Assembly (NCBI GenBank): GCA_018240935.1
Contig: JAFEEV010000137.1
Location: forward strand, 1-8,576
Origin: Pseudomonadota bacterium
GTDB taxonomy: Bacteria; Pseudomonadota; Gammaproteobacteria; Burkholderiales; Nitrosomonadaceae
DNA: 8,576 bases
Direction: 5' to 3'
Below the pieces are notes generated by a model. It was given only the letters and a program-made list of their open reading frames with translations, was not told where the DNA came from and searched no databases. The number at the start of each line of letters is the position of its first letter. Position 1 is the first letter of the stretch. Made by a program: the position numbers and the translations under genes. Below are positions 6,225-8,576 of the stretch, piece after piece.

Positions 6225-7472
6225 TTATCCATAAACCGGAAATTTTGCACACAGTTTTTTCGCTTCGTCAGCCACGCGCGACAAAACCGCCGCGTCTTCC
6301 GGCGCCGCCAAGACATCGGCGATCAGATTGGCCAGATGTTCCGCTTCCAGCTCTTTAAAACCTCTCGTCGTTATGGCCGGAGAACCGACACGGATACCAC
6401 TGGTGACAAACGGTTTCTGCGGATCATTCGGAATAGCGTTTTTGTTAACCGTGATATGCGCATGTTCCAGCGATGCTTCCGCCTGTTTACCGGTCAGATT
6501 CATTGCCCGCAGGTCAACTAAAAACATATGACAGTCCGTCTGCCCGGAAACAATGCGCAAACCGCGATTGGTCAACACTTTCGCCATGACGCGCGCATTT
6601 TCGATGACTTGTTCCTGATAATCCTTGAACTCTTTGCTGGCTGCTTCCTTAAACGCAACTGCTTTGGCGGCGATAACATGCATCAAGGGGCCACCCTGAG
6701 TTTGCGGAAAAATCGCCGAATTCAGCGTCTTCTCGTGCTCCGGCTTAGCCATGATGATACCGCCGCGCGGACCGCGCAGGGTTTTATGCGTCGTGCTCGT
6801 GACAAAATCCGCGATACCTACCGGGTTGGGATAAAAACCGGCAGCCACCAATCCGGCATAGTGCGCCATATCGACGAACAGATATGCGCCTACCGCATCG
6901 GCAATTTTGCGGAAACGTTTCCAATCAATGATTCGCGCATAAGACGAAGCGCCTGCAACTATCATTTTCGGTTTGTGTTCATGCGCCAATCGCTCCACTT
7001 CGTCATAATCCAGAATTTCAGTTTCCGGATGCAAGCCATACGAAATTGAATTGAAAATTTTTCCGCTCATGCTCACGCTGGAACCATGCGTTAAATGACC
7101 TCCATGCGCCAGCGACATGCCAAGCAGAGTATCACCCGGCTTTAATACCGACAGATAGACGGCTGCATTGGCTTGCGAACCGGAATGAGGCTGCACATTG
7201 ACATATTCGGCGCCGAAAAGCGCTTTTAAGCGGTCAATCGCTAGCTGCTCTACCTGATCCGCGAACATACAACCGCCGTAATAGCGTTTGAACGGATACC
7301 CCTCTGCGTATTTATTAGTTAGAACAGAGCCTTGAGCCTGCATGACTGCGGGACTTGCATAGTTTTCCGATGCAATGAGTTCGATATATTCCTCTTGGCG
7401 CTGCATCTCGCCTTTAATCGCCTGCCATAAATCTGGGTCGACATTTTCTATTGTGTGTTTCTGCGAAAACAT
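6225..7472 (-). CDS. glyA: Serine hydroxymethyltransferase
   Basis: GlyA interconverts serine and glycine with tetrahydrofolate, a cytoplasmic PLP enzyme and the main source of one-carbon units. At 415 residues it has the normal bacterial length. Lys230 in STTHKTLRGPRGG forms the Schiff base; Asp201 and His204 (VDMAHYAG) and Arg361 (SGIRVGSPA) hold cofactor and substrate; Tyr56 and Glu58 lie in NKYAEGYP. The start MFSQKHTIENVDPDLW is typical of proteobacterial GlyA. AAAGGA lies 11 nt upstream of ATG, a slightly long spacing. It is the first gene of a probable glyA-nrdR-ribD transcript and is separated from clpA by a terminator. No glycine riboswitch is visible in the leader. Confidence 0.98.
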   Translation of the reverse strand: MFSQKHTIENVDPDLWQAIKGEMQRQEEYIELIASENYASPAVMQAQGSVLTNKYAEGYPFKRYYGGCMFADQVEQLAIDRLKALFGAEYVNVQPHSGSQANAAVYLSVLKPGDTLLGMSLAHGGHLTHGSSVSMSGKIFNSISYGLHPETEILDYDEVERLAHEHKPKMIVAGASSYARIIDWKRFRKIADAVGAYLFVDMAHYAGLVAAGFYPNPVGIADFVTSTTHKTLRGPRGGIIMAKPEHEKTLNSAIFPQTQGGPLMHVIAAKAVAFKEAASKEFKDYQEQVIENARVMAKVLTNRGLRIVSGQTDCHMFLVDLRAMNLTGKQAEASLEHAHITVNKNAIPNDPQKPFVTSGIRVGSPAITTRGFKELEAEHLANLIADVLAAPEDAAVLSRVADEAKKLCAKFPVYG

Positions 7473-7518
7473 GGTGATACCAATCCTTTGAAATTTTTTG
7501 AGAACCGAGAAAATTTGT

Positions 7519-7527
7519 ATATTACCA
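7519..7527 (-). promoter_or_regulatory. Candidate extended -10 promoter of glyA
   Basis: The minus strand reads TGG followed by TAATAT, an extended -10 (TGn plus a hexamer with four of six consensus bases). The expected -35 position is poor. The site lies between the clpA terminator and the glyA start and would give a leader of about 40 nt. Confidence 0.4.
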
Positions 7528-7572
7528 TTACCTGAAGAAACGCTGATAGTTGATCTCGAGTTAATGGAACAA

Positions 7573-7612
7573 AAAATAAGGGAAGCTCATTTTTATGAGC
7601 CCCCCTTATTTT
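7573..7612 (-). terminator. Intrinsic terminator downstream of clpA
   Basis: The arms AAAATAAGGG and CCCTTATTTT, then GCTCAT and ATGAGC, enclose a four-base loop. The two bases between arm segments form G-U pairs only in the minus-strand transcript (in the plus direction they are A-C mismatches), so the 18-pair stem is continuous when read from clpA. A T-rich tail follows on the minus strand. This separates clpA from the glyA unit. Confidence 0.85.
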
Positions 7613-7626
7613 ACTTGCTTACTTGC
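7611..7626. repeat. Tandem 8-bp repeat TTACTTGC x2
   Basis: Two perfect adjacent copies lie beside the terminator stem, probably a small slippage duplication without evident function. Confidence 0.5.
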
Positions 7627-7653
7627 AGGTAATCCGCACTGGATATTTTGGGC

Positions 7654-7683
7654 GGCTCCTCACTCTATTGCAGAATGTGAGCC
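7654..7683 (-). other. Stem-loop just after the clpA stop
   Basis: In the minus-strand RNA, GGCTC pairs with GAGCC and CATTCT with AGAGTG (one G-U) around the loop GCAAT, with a small internal bulge. It starts 6 nt after the clpA stop and has no U-tract, so it is more likely a 3' end-stabilising hairpin than a terminator. The strong terminator follows about 40 nt later. Confidence 0.55.
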
Positions 7684-7689
7684 AATTCG

Positions 7690-8576
7690 TCAAATGATCG
7701 CAGCTTCTTCTTCAAAAGTCAGGATCACCTTACCATTATCATCAATATCAACGGTTACCTTACCGCCGTTGACCAATTGCCCAAACAACAATTCGTCCGC
7801 CAACGCGCTACGAATGGTGTCTTGGATAAGCCTTTCCATGGGACGAGCGCCCATAAGAGGATCGAAACCGTGTTTCGCAAGATATTTTCGCAGCTTTTCC
7901 GTGAAGCTTGCCTCTACTTTTTTCTCATGCAACTGAGTCTCCAGTTGAATCAAGAATTTATCGGTTACCTGCAAAATAATCTCTTGATCGAGTGGAGCGA
8001 ACGAAATAATGGCGTCGAGCCGGTTGCGAAACTCGGGGGTGAAAAGCTTCTTGATGTCGGCCAGTTCGTCACCTGACGATTTCGCCTTGGTAAACCCAAT
8101 TGAAGTCTTCGCCAGCGACTCGGCGCCCGCATTCGTAGTCATAATGATGATGACATTGCGGAAATCCGCTTTCCGGCCATTATTATCCGTCAACGTGCCA
8201 TAATCCATGACTTGCAACAGAATGTTGAAAATGTCGGTATGCGCTTTCTCGATTTCATCCAACAATAAAACCGAATAAGGATGCTTGATCACGGCTTCTG
8301 TCAACAATCCGCCCTGATCGTATCCGACATATCCCGGTGGCGCGCCAATCAAGCGAGAGACCGCATGGCGCTCCATATATTCGGACATATCGAAGCGATG
8401 CAAATGAATACCTAGCGCATAGGCTAATTGCCGCGCCACTTCGGTTTTTCCGACTCCGGTCGGCCCGGAAAAAAGGAAAGACCCCACCGGTTTTCGCGGA
8501 TTACCTAATCCGCTTCTTGCCATTTTGATTGCTGCCGTCAATGCGGTGATCGCATTATCTTGCCCAAAAACGACCG
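7690..8576 (-). CDS. clpA: ATP-dependent Clp protease ATPase subunit ClpA, C-terminal part
   Basis: The reading frame continues to the right edge (it begins there with VVFGQDNAITALTAAIKMA), so 294 residues of the C-terminal AAA+ module are present and about 60% of the gene is missing. ClpA unfolds substrates and feeds them to ClpP. Numbered from the first full codon: Walker A GPTGVGKT (37-44), pore loop GYVG (81-84), Walker B LLLDEIEKAH (103-112), sensor 1 TTNAG (146-150), ClpP-docking tripeptide IGF (159-161), arginine finger region FRNR (182-185) and sensor 2 GARPMERL (242-249). The IGF loop separates it from ClpB, and the sequence around it fits ClpA rather than ClpC. A TTG at 8541 is not the start. 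ClpS, often adjacent upstream, would lie outside the window. Confidence 0.96.
   Translation of the reverse strand, partial: VVFGQDNAITALTAAIKMARSGLGNPRKPVGSFLFSGPTGVGKTEVARQLAYALGIHLHRFDMSEYMERHAVSRLIGAPPGYVGYDQGGLLTEAVIKHPYSVLLLDEIEKAHTDIFNILLQVMDYGTLTDNNGRKADFRNVIIIMTTNAGAESLAKTSIGFTKAKSSGDELADIKKLFTPEFRNRLDAIISFAPLDQEIILQVTDKFLIQLETQLHEKKVEASFTEKLRKYLAKHGFDPLMGARPMERLIQDTIRSALADELLFGQLVNGGKVTVDIDDNGKVILTFEEEAAII

Noticed and set aside
6528..7049. 173-codon plus-strand open frame opposite glyA
   Set aside because: It is a shadow of the glyA codon pattern; composition and translation look like antisense noise.
7473..7572. Glycine riboswitch upstream of glyA
   Set aside because: The leader is too short and AT-rich, with no tandem aptamer-like conserved blocks.
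7595..7936. 113-codon plus-strand open frame over the clpA end and terminator
   Set aside because: It begins inside the terminator hairpin and runs antisense to conserved ClpA codons.
8539..8541. TTG as a start for the right-edge protein
   Set aside because: The frame stays open upstream and encodes conserved ClpA sequence (VVFGQDNAITA), so this is an internal leucine of a truncated gene.

Overview
The window reads as ordinary chromosomal housekeeping DNA from a betaproteobacterium. A Nitrosomonas-like ammonia oxidiser is my best guess, from the style of the proteins (a betaproteobacterial-type DAHP synthase, a RegB/RegA pair, the glyA-nrdR-ribD order) and roughly balanced base composition; this is inference, not a database result. 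No previously undescribed multi-gene system is visible. The interest lies in one small mobile element and several regulatory structures.

Layout, left to right. (1) Bases 1-153 are the 3' end of a plus-strand FAD oxidase, most likely glycine oxidase ThiO. (2) Bases 162-301 are a 140-bp non-coding palindromic element with 15-bp terminal inverted repeats and a 4-bp CTAA target duplication. It sits exactly between the convergent ends of thiO and ispH. (3) A minus-strand pair follows, DAHP synthase (1316-2443) then ispH (302-1246), feeding the shikimate and MEP isoprenoid pathways. (4) A 225-bp divergent spacer (2444-2668) holds a near-consensus RegA-type box, a promoter-like -10 for each direction and a palindrome. 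(5) A plus-strand redox two-component operon, regB-regA (2669-4496), has the quinone motif, the redox cysteine and the phospho-acceptor residues in place. (6) A minus-strand block glyA-nrdR-ribD (7472 down to 4504) converges on regA with only 7 bp between the stop codons. (7) A 217-bp spacer (7473-7689) contains a strong intrinsic terminator for clpA and a probable extended -10 promoter for glyA. (8) The C-terminal 294 residues of ClpA run off the right edge.

How the genes fit together: GlyA makes glycine and one-carbon units, NrdR represses ribonucleotide reductase genes, and RibD performs two early riboflavin steps. ThiO oxidises glycine for thiazole synthesis and is a flavoprotein. IspH is an Fe-S enzyme. 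RegB/RegA senses quinone and redox state and probably controls respiratory genes elsewhere as well as itself. No tRNA, rRNA, CRISPR array, transposase or prophage gene was seen.
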